From contig NW_014577673.1 in assembly GCF_000485595.1 (NCBI RefSeq), positions 111,256 through 148,419 of the forward strand: a stretch of 37,164 nt of DNA. Reading direction: 5' to 3'. Shown piece by piece: positions 1-10,400 of this stretch. Positions within the stretch are counted from its first letter, which is position 1, and every line of letters starts with the position of its first letter. The position numbers and the translations under genes are program-made. The notes under the pieces were generated by a model. That model made no database searches, was not told where the DNA came from, and saw only the letters and a program-made list of their open reading frames with translations. The DNA is from Priapulus caudatus. Taxonomy: Eukaryota > Priapulida > Priapulimorpha > Priapulimorphida > Priapulidae.

Positions 1-600
1 GCTCTTGGCGGTCGGGGAACAACGCATCTTTTGCGCAACGCCATCTTGAACCCGGTCTCTTGGAAGTATATATACCCTACACTGTCACTAACAGTAGTAC
101 TACTACTAGTAGTACTGACTACTGTTACTGTTAGTGTCAGTGGCAGTGGTAGTGCACACTGCAGTGTGGAGCAGTGACTGGCAGTGCCAGTGTTAACTTG
201 ACGTGTTGTTGAGTTTTACCTTCACGAATTTCGGTTTTCTTCGAAGAAGCACCTAACAGCAACAGGCTTTCCTCTCTAACCCCTTCGTTATCATCTGCTT
301 GGATTGAGGTAGACATAACACAATGGTAATGCAAAAGTTCGGCTAACGCGAACGATATTTACAATAAAACACAGTAAACATATATCAGCATCAGGGCGCA
401 GCCATTACCCCATCGTCACATGATTTCCGTGTCAGGCGTGTGTAAGAAGCGGATAGTGCATACCGTCTTTGATAGAATGATGTCTTGTTTGACATTTAAT
501 TTGATCTACCTCTATTTATTTAATTTATCTATAAGAAAATTGTATGTTAGATTATTTCTTATTATATAATTTCAAGAAAAAGTGAGACATCGTTTCACAT
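1..600. other. Upstream intergenic DNA of ZNRF gene
   Basis: No gene is recognisable. Positions about 85-195 are an irregular mix of short AGTACT/CAGTG palindromes and near-repeats (for example CAGTAGTACTACTACTAGTA), probably a decayed simple repeat. The rest is AT-rich and unremarkable. Confidence 0.5.
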
Positions 601-604
601 GACC

Positions 605-616
605 GATGACGTCATC
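605..616. promoter_or_regulatory. CRE-like palindrome upstream of ZNRF
   Basis: GATGACGTCATC contains the perfect CREB/ATF palindrome TGACGTCA (607-614), about 175 bases before the ZNRF start codon. A cAMP or stress-responsive bZIP site in the proximal promoter is plausible from position alone. A weak TATA-like CATAAAG lies near 734-740. The transcription start itself cannot be placed. Confidence 0.4.
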
Positions 617-788
617 ATTCACAGGTCAACAAGATGATTTCCAAAACAGTGATAAAAATCTGTATAATTCCCACGCGGACAGATTGGAAATGCGACGACA
701 GTATGTGTTGTTGTGGACAAATTGCAGTGGTCGCATAAAGGTATAATCTGGCGCCAGGATTCATAGGCAGTCAGCGTAAATCGTAATA

Positions 789-1275
789 ATGGGTGCTAAG
801 TCTAGCGTCAGTGCGTCCACTAGCCAAAGCAGAGAGATAAGTTTTTCAGAGTCTCACTCAAACAGCGGTGCCAATGGCAATGGTTTAGTGGTGGCGGGTG
901 CCAGTGGTGGAGGCGTCGACAGTTACTCCAGTTCCAGCTCGAGTCCATTAGACGTGAGTGCAAACAGTTTAGCAGTGGGTTCTTCAGTGCATCAACGATC
1001 GAACAGTGCTTCTGAACCAGGCGAGAGGACGCCTCTACGAACATTCTGTGTGCGACCTCGTGCCCACACACATTACCCAAGAGTGCATCATAGAAGCCAT
1101 CATGCTGCAAGCCTTGGGTTGTTCTCGGCTGTTCAGGGTGCTGCTTACCGTGCGGGTCTAGTTGACTCCGATAGTAGTCCCGATGAGGACGAGGCGTCTG
1201 GACTCAACAGGTTTTTTCAAACGCACGGTCACGGCATGTCACAGTCCTTGCCCGTGCACCTGTTTTCACTAACTG
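789..1275 (+). CDS. ZNRF1/2: ZNRF exon 1 (myristoylated Ser-rich N-terminus)
   Basis: This exon codes for residues 1-162 plus the first base of codon 163. The start is the first ATG and gives Gly at position 2, as N-myristoylation needs. It ends at G|GTGAGA inside ...SLPVHLFSLT, the conserved segment just before the zinc finger. Reading past the donor gives a non-conserved frame ending at a TAA at 1314-1316, so splicing here is favoured. It holds an acidic patch (DSDSSPDEDE) near residues 126-135. Confidence 0.94.
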
Positions 1276-4200
1276 GTGAGACATGTCGATGTGAATATAG
1301 ACCACCCTTCATATAATTTGTAAATGATTATCCCACATTGGCTATGGTTTCCCCCTTCCTTTACATTTGGGGGTCACTGCTGTTTCTAGTATATGTGATG
1401 TGCCTATATGCTGTGAAATTAGTATTCATAGTATTACTATTACTATTAGTATAATAACAAGAGCTGCAGAGCGTCTGGGCTCATCTGAGGTCTGTTGCTA
1501 CGGTTATAAACGTAACATTTAAGTCGTGCGTAGTGACACCTTTGTTAGGTGCAGATATGCAGATACGCAGTTGCGTACACATCATTTCAGCAACCTGCTT
1601 ACCTCCCAAATCCCATTGGTTGATACAAATCGCGTGCCTGAAACTTCTGTTTTATGGTGCATTGTGACCCTAACCCTAACCCTATTAAAAAAAACGAATT
1701 AATTGTTGTAAAAATTATTTGTTGTTATTAAATGGTTGTAAATAAATCATGTTAATATTTGCATTAATTGGAAAAAAATAGTTAAATGGATAAAGATAGA
1801 AAAATACAGAAAACAGGTAAATAATAAAAAATCTGATGGGATTCGATCCAAGGACCTTAGAGTTAGAGCCATAATCCTCTGCTGTACCTGTTGAGCTATC
1901 AGGGCATGTTGGTTTTCTAGATTATGGATGTGCCATAAATGAGAACACTGACATCATTGAGGCAGTTCATGAATCCATGTTTAACCCTCCTCTTGAGGGT
2001 CAAAAGGTTATCAGACACTTACTCTTCGCACGTCAGTGGAAAGCACATTTCATGGTCCTTTCAATAAAGTGATAAAAATGGTAGGTCAGCGCTGAAACAA
2101 AAGAGTTGTTCACTCTGTCCATTAGGCCATGTCCTCAGAAAATGTCTGATATCTGACCTTTCCCCCACTGCCCTTTGACCTGTGATCTCCAATTTCGCAC
2201 TGGTGATGGGTTTCCTGCCCATCACACTATACACCGAATATTAAGAGCATAGGTCGAGCCGTTACGATTTGTGCCGCAATTCCGTATTTCCTCATACCTT
2301 AAGTTAAGGGGGAAATATTCCTCCTCCGTTTACACATCTTGACCTTTGACCCTTGACCCCCAAATTTGTCATCCCGAGTCCTTTTCACGATCTCCCCCGA
2401 CGTCCCGAATATCGTGACCGTACGTCGAGCGGTTAAGATTTGTGCCCAACTGTTGACGGACGCACGGACGGACGGAAGGACGGACAATCATGCGATTCTA
2501 CAAGGCTAGCTGCACTTGACTACGTCAGATGAGCTAAAAATCCACTGAAAGCAATAGTGAAATATGTATTACTATTGGCGTAAATTAGCTCTAGAACTTC
2601 AACTATAGCCCTTCGCTCCTGTGGTGGAGCGAAGGGCTATCTAGAGCTAGGCGTAAATACGCTGCTCAGTCGTGTAATGTAGATAGTACTGTTTTCAGAT
2701 TTAAAGTGTCCAGTTTGCAACAAGATGATGCCGTCGGACGACATAGAGTGTCATCTTGTCATGTGCCTCACAAAACCTAGGATCAACTACAATGGTACAT
2801 TCATTAATCACAACTAAATTCTCATGCCTTTTCCAATGGTATTATTTATAAATACAGTACACAATCTATTATCCAAAATTCTGAAAACCGAAAAGCGCCG
2901 AAAACCGAAAGTGTTTTCGTGGAGTTCGCCGGACACCAAAGCTCGCGTTTGGCTGCACAAGGTTCATTGCAGAAATATTAATGTGTTTGCCATTACTCGT
3001 ACATATTGTACTGTACCGGTACAGCACTTGGCATCTTGAAAACTTGGGTTTTAGTACTGGCTGGTGGCAGGATATGTGGTATGTATATCTGTACTGTACT
3101 AGCATTCCGAAATCTGGAAAATGCCGAATTCCGAAACGTGTCTGGTCCCAAGGGTTTCGGATAATAGATTGTGTACTGTAGAAATAGTCCCTTTCCAATT
3201 TCCATATGGTTTGATTGACAGGCAGAACATCTGGCTAATCATTGTTGTGGTGGTATGCTGTAGAATGAATGCTTGGCAAGAAAGTGCTGCTGCCAAGCTA
3301 ACATATTGGCATGTATGCAGAAAAAACACACATAAAATAATCTACCTGGACCTGTCTAACAACAGTGTCCAATTAAGGCACATGGGTTATCTTGCTCATA
3401 TGGTTAACTCGGTTAGCATTTATATTTACCGAAAACTTTTAATTGTTATTGTGTCAAGCTTCTATGCAATAATCTATAACACATGATGTAATTGTATATA
3501 TGCAAGCTAATGTTATCAGAACATCATCAATAACAAAGTTATCACACTTTCTTATTGAAGATGAAGAAAGAATATATGCATGCAGTACATAGTAAGTCCA
3601 TATTCCTTCTCATTTTATTGTCTCGATGGCATTTGTATTTTATAATTAATTTCAAACTTAAATGCATTTCAGTTGATTCACTACAGTTAGATAGTGGAGA
3701 ATGTGTCATATGCTTGGATGATCTAACCTCTGGACAGACGATAGCTAGGTTACCCTGCCTCTGTATATATCATAAACAGTAAGTTCTCTGTGTGACCAAG
3801 TTATAATATTATTGATCATTTCAGACTTATTTTTCTTGTCTTCAAATCAGAAAGGCATACCTGTGCTTAAATTTAGTGAACTAAAATGAGCTTTAAACGT
3901 GCACGTACATACATGCACGCGTGCACACACACCCACGCATACATACGCACGCATACATACGCACGCCTGCATACATACGCACGCCTGCATACATACGCAC
4001 GCCTGCATACACATTACATATGCATACATATGCATACATACGCACGCACGCCTGCATACATACACACGCCTGCATACACATTACATACGCATACATACGC
4101 ACGCACATGTATTGATACATCAGGCAGATCGAGAATTAAATGCTTTTGTTTAGATTTAAAGTAGAGCAGATCCAGCAATGACCCTTGGGGGGGGGGTCAG

Positions 4201-5109
4201 TCACGCGCATGGATACAACATATCGTGGTTATATGTGGAACGTGCTGCAGGCAGTGTTGCAATGTTATGTGAGCCATTGGTTTGTGTGTGACACATTTAT
4301 TGCCATCCATTCAGTATTGTACCACACAGACTTCGTGGCCTGCCTGTACTGTTCTACTAGGCTACTAGCAACCTATATATACATGCAAGAGTAGATAATA
4401 ACACAAGAGTGCGGCACGAGTTCGGCATTTTTAACCGATTTTTCTCATCAAAATTTGCCACCAATAAAGAAGGAAGTGTATACGTTCCTCAGCTTATTAT
4501 GACCACTAATGTGTTATTATCTACTCTTGATACATGCCAGTGCATTGGCTGTCTAGCGTTAGCTCAGTCTGGATGGCATTGATTTGTTGGTAGAACAAAC
4601 AGTGCTAATTTGTATCTGTATGCTCCAATGTCCACGTACTTGCCATGTAGAGCAAGGATAGTGCCTCTGACCTTGTGGCTAGGTTGTGCTCCATGTATGA
4701 TGTATATCATTGTATAACTTATCACTCTACATTGTACTGCTATTTTTACATTGTTAGTTGTAGCCAATTATCTTCTTTTATGAATTTTCTTACCCACGCA
4801 ACCAGAGACGTTTTCGTTCCTCTTCCAGTCCTTCCACCTTTACAAAATCACCCCCCCCCTCCCCGATGTAAAGCATCTGTTGAGCATGCCTTAAACACAC
4901 CACTCCTTCATGGTGTGCGGAACCCATCCCTTCCTCTGTAACCCATCTGCCCATTCCGTTCCGTAGAGCGTTCACTCCTCCTGTGTGTCGGATTCTGGCG
5001 ATGATCGCGGCTTCGCCTGTTAACCGTCCGATGCTTTGTTTTCCTTTACAGCTGCATCGACGAGTGGTTTCAAGTGAATCGGTCGTGTCCCGAGCATCCG
5101 TCCGACTAG
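789..5109 (+). CDS. ZNRF1/2: ZNRF1/ZNRF2-type E3 ubiquitin ligase, four exons
   Basis: The gene model is join(789-1275, 2699-2794, 3673-3778, 5052-5109): 747 nt, 248 residues plus stop, close to vertebrate ZNRF1/2 in length. All introns are GT-AG, with phases 1, 1 and 2. The N-terminus MGAKSS has Gly2 and Ser5/6 of an N-myristoylation signal, the known membrane anchor of this family on endosomes, lysosomes and plasma membrane. Residues 8-80 are Ser/Gly-rich and probably disordered. Residues 166-185 form the C2HC finger CPVC...HLVMC (C166, C169, H181, C185). Residues 205-245 form the family's unusual RING: C205, C208, C223, C225, H228, C231, C242 and H245, with Cys replacing the usual first His and His replacing the last Cys. 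The tail is CPEHPSD, as in the family. The role known from relatives is transfer of ubiquitin with E2 partners such as Ubc13. No key residue is missing. I infer a single ancestral ZNRF1/2 gene; the assignment to one paralog is open. Confidence 0.96.
1668..1684. repeat. Short telomere-type CCCTAA run
   Basis: CCCTAACCCTAACCCTA is just under three units of the animal telomere repeat TTAGGG (reverse strand). It is far too short to be a telomere and is an interstitial relic or chance. It is weakly informative: it fits a TTAGGG rather than an insect-type TTAGG species. Confidence 0.6.
1831..1905 (-). pseudogene. Degenerate tRNA-like sequence (tRNA pseudogene or SINE head)
   Basis: Read on the - strand it is 75 nt long. 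It has an acceptor start GCCCTGA, an A-box-like TAGCTCAACAGGTACAGC and a B-box-like GGATCGAATCC. The D stem keeps three of four pairs. The anticodon stem and T stem have several mismatches, and only TCAG of the 3' acceptor pairs. The anticodon position would read ATG, but the fold is too broken for a working tRNA. A tRNA-derived SINE head is equally possible; no second copy is seen here. Confidence 0.55.
2140..2545. repeat. TGACC-rich tandem repeat with GACGG tail
   Basis: Two diverged units about 165-170 bases apart share GACCTTTGACC..., a GAATAT segment, and TCGAGCSGTTAMGATTTGTGCC (about 2252 and 2421). The second runs into GTTGACGGACG...GACGGACGG (about 2450-2485) and then a GAGCTAAAAA end (2531-2540). 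The same tail design closes the repeat at 20.39-20.46 kb, so the two loci belong to one non-autonomous repeat superfamily. Confidence 0.6.
2577..2658. mobile_element. 64-bp hairpin MITE with 9-bp target duplications
   Basis: The element (2586-2649) has 9-bp ends TAGCTCTAG/CTAGAGCTA. Inside is a perfect 15-bp stem ATAGCCCTTCGCTCC (2605-2619) pairing with 2626-2640 across a 6-base loop. It is flanked by the direct repeat GGCGTAAAT (2577-2585 and 2650-2658), a 9-bp target duplication of the kind Mutator-like transposases make. The superfamily is an inference from the duplication length only. Confidence 0.7.
2699..2794 (+). CDS. ZNRF1/2: ZNRF exon 2 (C2HC zinc finger)
   Basis: The exon follows TTTTCAG and ends at G|GTACAT. 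Together with the last base of exon 1 it codes for residues 163-194, DLKCPVCNKMM...RINYN. It contains the whole C2HC zinc finger (C166, C169, H181, C185) and the conserved MCLTKPR segment. There is no in-frame Met start, so it is visible only as a spliced exon. Confidence 0.95.
2853..3180. mobile_element. Pogo/Tigger-like MITE in ZNRF intron 2
   Basis: The element is 2855-3178 (324 bases). Its ends CAGTACACAATCTATTATCC and the reverse complement at 3159-3178 match over at least 20 bases. It is flanked by TA on both sides (2853-2854, 3179-3180). A TA target duplication with termini starting CAGT is typical of pogo/Tigger non-autonomous elements. It has no transposase. Internal runs of CCGAAAANC are subterminal repeats. 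Confidence 0.85.
3673..3778 (+). CDS. ZNRF1/2: ZNRF exon 3 (first part of RING)
   Basis: The acceptor is ATTTCAG|TT and the donor is CA|GTAAGT, a perfect consensus. The exon codes for residues 195-229 (VDSLQLDSGECVICLDDL...CLCIYHK) plus two bases of codon 230. It carries RING ligands C205, C208, C223, C225 and H228. Reading on past the donor gives Q and then a stop, so the exon must be spliced to reach the rest of the RING. Confidence 0.96.
3899..4104. repeat. CATACATACGCACGCCTG minisatellite
   Basis: Tandem copies of CATACATACGCACGCCTG and shorter CATA/CGCA variants, about 200 bases. Several overlapping open frames (His/Thr/Ala-rich) arise from it and are artefacts. Confidence 0.9.
4379..4536. 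mobile_element. 144-bp terminal-inverted-repeat element in ZNRF intron 3
   Basis: Ends CAAGAGTAGATAATAACAC (4386-4404) and the exact reverse complement at 4511-4529 form perfect 19-bp inverted repeats. They are flanked by ATACATG on both sides (4379-4385 and 4530-4536), a 7-bp direct repeat. It has no coding capacity. The superfamily is unclear from a 7-bp duplication (hAT normally gives 8). Confidence 0.8.
5052..5109 (+). CDS. ZNRF1/2: ZNRF exon 4 (end of RING, stop)
   Basis: The acceptor TTTCCTTTACAG has a good pyrimidine tract. With CA from exon 3 the exon completes His230, then CIDEWFQVNRSCPEHPSD and TAG (5107-5109). It supplies RING ligands C231, C242 and H245. Confidence 0.95.
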
Positions 5110-5664
5110 TACATATATACAGCAAGATGCCTCCTTCACCCTCCCGTACGTGCATTCATGCTGATGGCTATTGGTAGAAACAAGGCTCAGTGCTTACATA
5201 TTATGTCCTGTATTTGTTTCTTGTATCTCGTTTCTGAGATTCATGTGCAAATAATGTAGTAGTTATTGTTTCCTATTGATTGAATGGGGGAAAGGGGGGT
5301 CAGCGATGCCTGGGTAAGGAGCGAGGAATTTGTTTGGGTGTTAGAGCACGAGAGTTACCTTGTCAGGCATCCATTTGGTACATTTTGCACTGCACAAAGT
5401 AAGGGGAACAAGTTTTTGGTAGTTGTATAACACACCCACAGACACTACTTGCATGCGAGCACGCAGGCACACAGAACATACGCTCACAGCCTCATGGGGT
5501 GCATGCACCCACAGTCAAAGTCTTGCGTTCATCCGCTGGTCAATGTTTTGCTTTAGGGGTTGTGTTTCGCAAGCCCGCTGATTTGCAGCAGTGCACTGCG
5601 CTGTCCCACTTACTGTATAGTATCATGAACTTGTGTATATATGCATTGATTCATGATATTATAT

Positions 5665-5704
<40 letters not shown>

Positions 5705-6540
5705 TGTGTGTGCGTGCGTGCGTGCGCGCGCGCATGCGTGCGTGCATGTGTGTCTACTGTGCCTACAAGGCAACAACAGGTTACTTCCACCCCTACCTAC
5801 CCTTTCTGATTCGATCAACTTTTCCATGCTATTGCTGCTGTGTCAAAATACATGTCAGTTACATTGGTACAGTAATACTTACAGCCTCTAGTTAAACGCA
5901 GTGTCAGAGTGCATGGCACAAAAATGTGCAACGCATGTTTTAGTTTCAGTTTGCAATAAGTTTTTCTCTGCCGTGCGGTTTCAGTGGTCTACTCTAGTAA
6001 TATTTTGCCATGCTTACTTGACTAATTGCTTGTCTCTATAACAAAATGATTCATCTATCCTATAATCACCGTAACTCATAATTTCATGCTAAATACACAT
6101 CACAGCCACAGACAGCTACGGTGAATTTTCAGCAATAATATAACTCTATAAATTGTTCCGTAGGCCGCCCGCCACTTTCATATTTAGATGCGTTGTTTCT
6201 TATCAAGCACATAAGGGACAGAGCATCTCTATGCAAACGCACGGTGCTAAAAGTCACATCCGGGTTGAAAGTAAAGTGAGATATCACATTGGTCAAATTC
6301 CAGTCAGTGAAGACGAATAATGATGGATAGTAGAGTCTAGGATTTTACTGCATACAACTGTACTTACTGTTTTACTGTATAACAAATCGTCTATACCCAC
6401 ACGTATTTGTTACCAGATACCAGATAATTTAATTGTTATAATTAATTACACATCAACGCTATGAAATTTGAACAGCGCCATGACACCCGCGACCGTGCTG
6501 CCACCCCGAAAAAGTTGCGTATTTGACCATTTATTTTGCA
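5110..6540 (+). other. ZNRF 3' flank, probably including its 3' UTR
   Basis: No coding signal is seen after the ZNRF stop. No clear AATAAA follows closely; the first candidate I noticed lies near 6680, so the transcript end is uncertain. A (TG)n tract interrupts it. Confidence 0.4.
5667..5752. repeat. (TG)n / (TGCG)n microsatellite
   Basis: About 85 bases of alternating TG grading into TGCG and CGCGCG. It makes spurious Cys/Val-rich open frames. Confidence 0.95.
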
Positions 6541-6543
6541 CGT

Positions 6544-6711
6544 TACAGACCGAGGGCTATAATCACAAAAGTGCAATTATATTTATACCTAAATGCTATT
6601 TAACCGAACGATATTCATTTTAGGGCAAATTTATATAACTATATGTCGTTTATAAGATATTACAATCCTTTTGCTTTTAAATTAATAAATAAGAAACACC
6701 CTCGGTCTGTA
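6544..6711. repeat. Inverted-repeat pair, possible decayed MITE
   Basis: TACAGACCGAGGG (6544-6556) is exactly inverted at 6699-6711, 168 bases end to end, around an AT-rich interior. No target duplication is visible, so a transposon origin is only a guess. Confidence 0.4.
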
Positions 6712-7370
6712 GCCCTTGGCTGAAAAGTGGTTTTGCGCAACTCATCAGATCGTGCGCTTTGAGTGGCGCCACCGTCGTTGCGATCAAACTGTAGTCGTTA
6801 GTGTTAAAACATTTTTTAATAATATTTCTAATGGTGATTGAACGATGAAACTTTTTATGTAGCGTAATTTTAACCTAAATTAACTGAAAATAACCCTAGA
6901 ACCTAGAGTAAACGATCCCTTTAAAAAAGTGACCAATAGCTGTGTGTTATATGAACCATTTTGTGTAGCTTGGCTTGGAACGTGATAAAGAGCGTTTGGC
7001 CTTATTGTGTGAAGTACGCATTGCAGAATATTATAAGACTCCAGTGGAGTAGTAAAGTATTTAAATTCTATCGAAACAAACATGTATTTCGGCTAAAACA
7101 AGTTTTCATATTTCAGCAGTGGACGCTATGATATTAATAGGCGTTTGACGTTGTTGCTGTGTGCTTGGTTGTGCATGTGTTCCTTTGTGTGCGGTTGTGC
7201 GTTGCACAGTGCATAAATGAGTGCATGGCCATGTGTGTCTGTGCATCTGTGTTTACACGTGTGGCTGCGTGTACGCGTGTGGGTACGCGCATGTGTCGTC
7301 TTGGCACTGTGAAAATGTTATCAGTATTTTATTGCTCTACGCGGTTGGCCTTGCCTGTATGTACTACTAG

Positions 7371-7406
7371 ATACTGATACTGATACTGATACTGATACTG
7401 ATACTG
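7371..7406. repeat. Hexanucleotide repeat (ATACTG)6
   Basis: Six perfect tandem copies of ATACTG. Confidence 0.95.
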
Positions 7407-10400
7407 TGCACCAGCATGCACATTGTAATAGCTTGAGCGTTGGCGAGCAGATTATTTAGCATATATTCAATATGTCAAGTGCTGAATTTCACACTTTATA
7501 GAGTTGTATAAATTTGTGTAAAGATAAACTATATTTTAGATGGCAAGCTTGGATTTATAACCAAGGATTTGTATTTTTTTAGATTAGTAGACATTGATTA
7601 CTGATGTTTTTTAGTACCTGTAACAAGCTATAGCTGCTAATTCTAATACATGAAATTTCACGGGGGCCATATTTTTTTCTGGACCAGAATTTTCATCGTT
7701 TTTAACGTGATCGTGGGTGCTATTTTATAGACTAAGTTCCATTGGAAATTAAACTATTATTTTTATATAGTTGCAGAGCATGAAGTAAGTGTCATTTATG
7801 AAAGAGAAGTGCACATGACTTGTACGTTTGTGTGCTTTAAACCGGATTAGTTAACCTTGTACATCTACAAATTTTATCATAAATAGACCTAAGCATTACC
7901 TTTTAAAGAGCACGCAACATAATCTAAATAACAGGCCCATAGTATGTAGTTCAACATTTAATGCTAACGTTTGCTGAACTATGTCGTGCTATGTTGCTTA
8001 TTGCATTGTGCAAGAAGCAAGGCAACAAGTTTAACGATAAGCAGAAAATATAGACATGCTCTAATATTCTACGCAACAACTTGAGCGACATTACAGATCC
8101 TATTTGAGCACGTTATTATGTGATTATGGGATTGAAGCAACAGTCAAAACATCGTTAGAATGATTTTGACTGTTGCTTCAATAAGTTGTTTACAGGCAGA
8201 AAAAAACAAGATCTTTTGCAACGTTAGCATCAAATGTCGAATCTCAGTTCTTGGGCTTCACTGGAATTCTGTATGCATACACTTTGCTGTATAGCACATG
8301 TATCCTTCTGTCTGATTATTGTTACTTGGCAAACGGTATGCTCATGCTCTATCATTCGAATGCATGCACAAAGACTGCGTTCTTCATAAACGGGCATTTT
8401 GGGAACAAACTTAACTTTGTTAATTGACTTTCATACATACAGCAAGGGAGAATGAATTTGGGACCACAAAAACACATTAATTTAGTACAATGCGTTCATT
8501 GAAAAGGAGGTACTTGCTGAACGTTAATTTTTAGATTATCTCTTGTGAACTATTACTGTCAGTGAGTGCCTGTTTGCAACAAAACTAGATAATGAATGTC
8601 TGAAATCAATTGCCCTGGAAATGGTAGCAATGAGAACAGCAATGTTGGATGTTTGCTATTAGAACGAAAATTTTGTGGATGTAATATAAGCGTCAACGAG
8701 CTGTAATGTGGGAATTTCTACTATTTAACATATCAATATTGACTTGATCCATTACCTTGTTATGCTGAGCTAGACCATTTTCAAATGTGTTTCGTTGCTC
8801 TTAATTCTCCGTATTACGTTATGTACGTTGGTTTAAAAAAATACAAGAACGCAGACTTGTGCACTTAGGATGCATTTAATTCGCTCGATATAGGAATATA
8901 ACGAGGACTATATATGGGAATGTATAGGATAACAGTGAATAACGCATATTAGCGCCTGAACCATGAATGCCATGATCACGTGAAGCTAGTGCCAGACCAC
9001 GTGGTGCGTCACGTTACCTTACAGCCAGACGCTCACTTAGCTAATTCACGATGTGGAACATGAGATCAAAAGAAAATTGTCTCAACGTAGGCAATACTGC
9101 ATAAATACAATTTAAATACTTTGCAGCTTGTTTATACAGCATGTGATATTTCACTTAGAACTTGCGCATGTAAATACCCCCTGAAATGGGCGAGTTCTTA
9201 TAAGCATATTTGCCATACTAGCTCATGTACAAATGTATAATAACCCACTGCTAGATTGTGGAAAATGATAAGATGCAAACGTGATTCCCAACAGAAGTAT
9301 TTGTAATTGTGTGCATGCCATATAAATAGATATTGTGTTGATTATGTGGATGTTTGTATATAAATGCAACACATCGTACACTTAGGCATTGTGATATTTG
9401 GTGGTAAATTGCTAGTCAGCCGTGTTACGATTGCAGATGAGGCAGAGGCAAATAGGCTAATTGCTAAAACGTCAGAATTTTTTTACTCTGTAGCAATCGC
9501 GTGCATTCAGTGTTTACATGCTTTCCTCTTAGCCCTTTTCACCCCGACATTTGCTGACCAATCATGGTTTCTGTAGAGTTATCTGCGAGTGGCCAGGATG
9601 TGTACCAAGAGTGCCTAACATAATCATGTTGATTCTGGAAGTTGGGTGACTGAACTGCGAGATGTAAACAGTGTAGACCGTCTGTAGTGTCTGTCAATGC
9701 CTTGATGATTTTAATAGTCAACCGACTCTCTGAAATTACGAACGTTTTATGAAAAAACCCCGAGTCTCGGTGAAAAGGGCTATTTCCGGTGTCCAGTATG
9801 TGAATGTCAAAGTGGCGCATCGTTAGTTGTAAATAGATATCAGATGCGGTGTTTAAAGCGGCCATGCTTCTGTTCTGTGTATGAAATGATATTTTAGAGA
9901 CGCAGTCTTAACTTACACCTGCTGATGCATACTAGGTCTCCCGCCATACCAGGTGATAATTAAGTACATCTTTTGCATTGAGGAAGTCCCCAGAATTCAT
10001 CACTTGTTTCTTATATTAGTTAGAACTAAGAAATAATAAAATAAATAGCCTTGATACTGAACTTTTAAGCCTGAGTGTACGCATATCGGATGTTCCAAAC
10101 GCGGTGGTTCCCTGTACGATGATAATGCATGTCCCAACGCCTACATGCACTATATCAGAACTACCATGTTTTTACGTTTAGATCTCGTATAAACAGAATA
10201 TACGAATGGCTCTCATTGAATGGATACTTTCTCATTAACGCCATCAAAAATATATCACAGACACCTCCCACAGGCACAACTCCCACACCAGTTTGTTACG
10301 ATGAAGACTGGGTTGTCCAAGGTTGAGAGCTGCACCATCCGCGTGGATTTCAAAGCGTTTTACGAACTGGAAACTTCTGAAATGGACGAATTTTAATGGT

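Larger units (their letters stand above)
1276..2698 (+). other. ZNRF intron 1
   Basis: A GTGAGA...TTTTCAG intron of 1,423 bases. It carries a short CCCTAA run, a tRNA-like sequence, a tandem TGACC-rich repeat with a GACGG tail and a hairpin element; these are listed separately. The remainder is AT-rich with no coding signal. Confidence 0.9.
3779..5051 (+). other. ZNRF intron 3
   Basis: A GTAAGT...TTTACAG intron of 1,273 bases. It holds a CATACGCACGC minisatellite, a run of 10 G (4187-4196) and an inverted-repeat element at 4386-4529. No other gene is seen in it. Confidence 0.9.

Noticed and set aside
1668-1684. Telomeric sequence
   Set aside because: Under three repeats, inside a gene intron; not a chromosome end.
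1831-1905. Functional tRNA with ATG anticodon
   Set aside because: Anticodon, T and acceptor stems carry too many mismatches.
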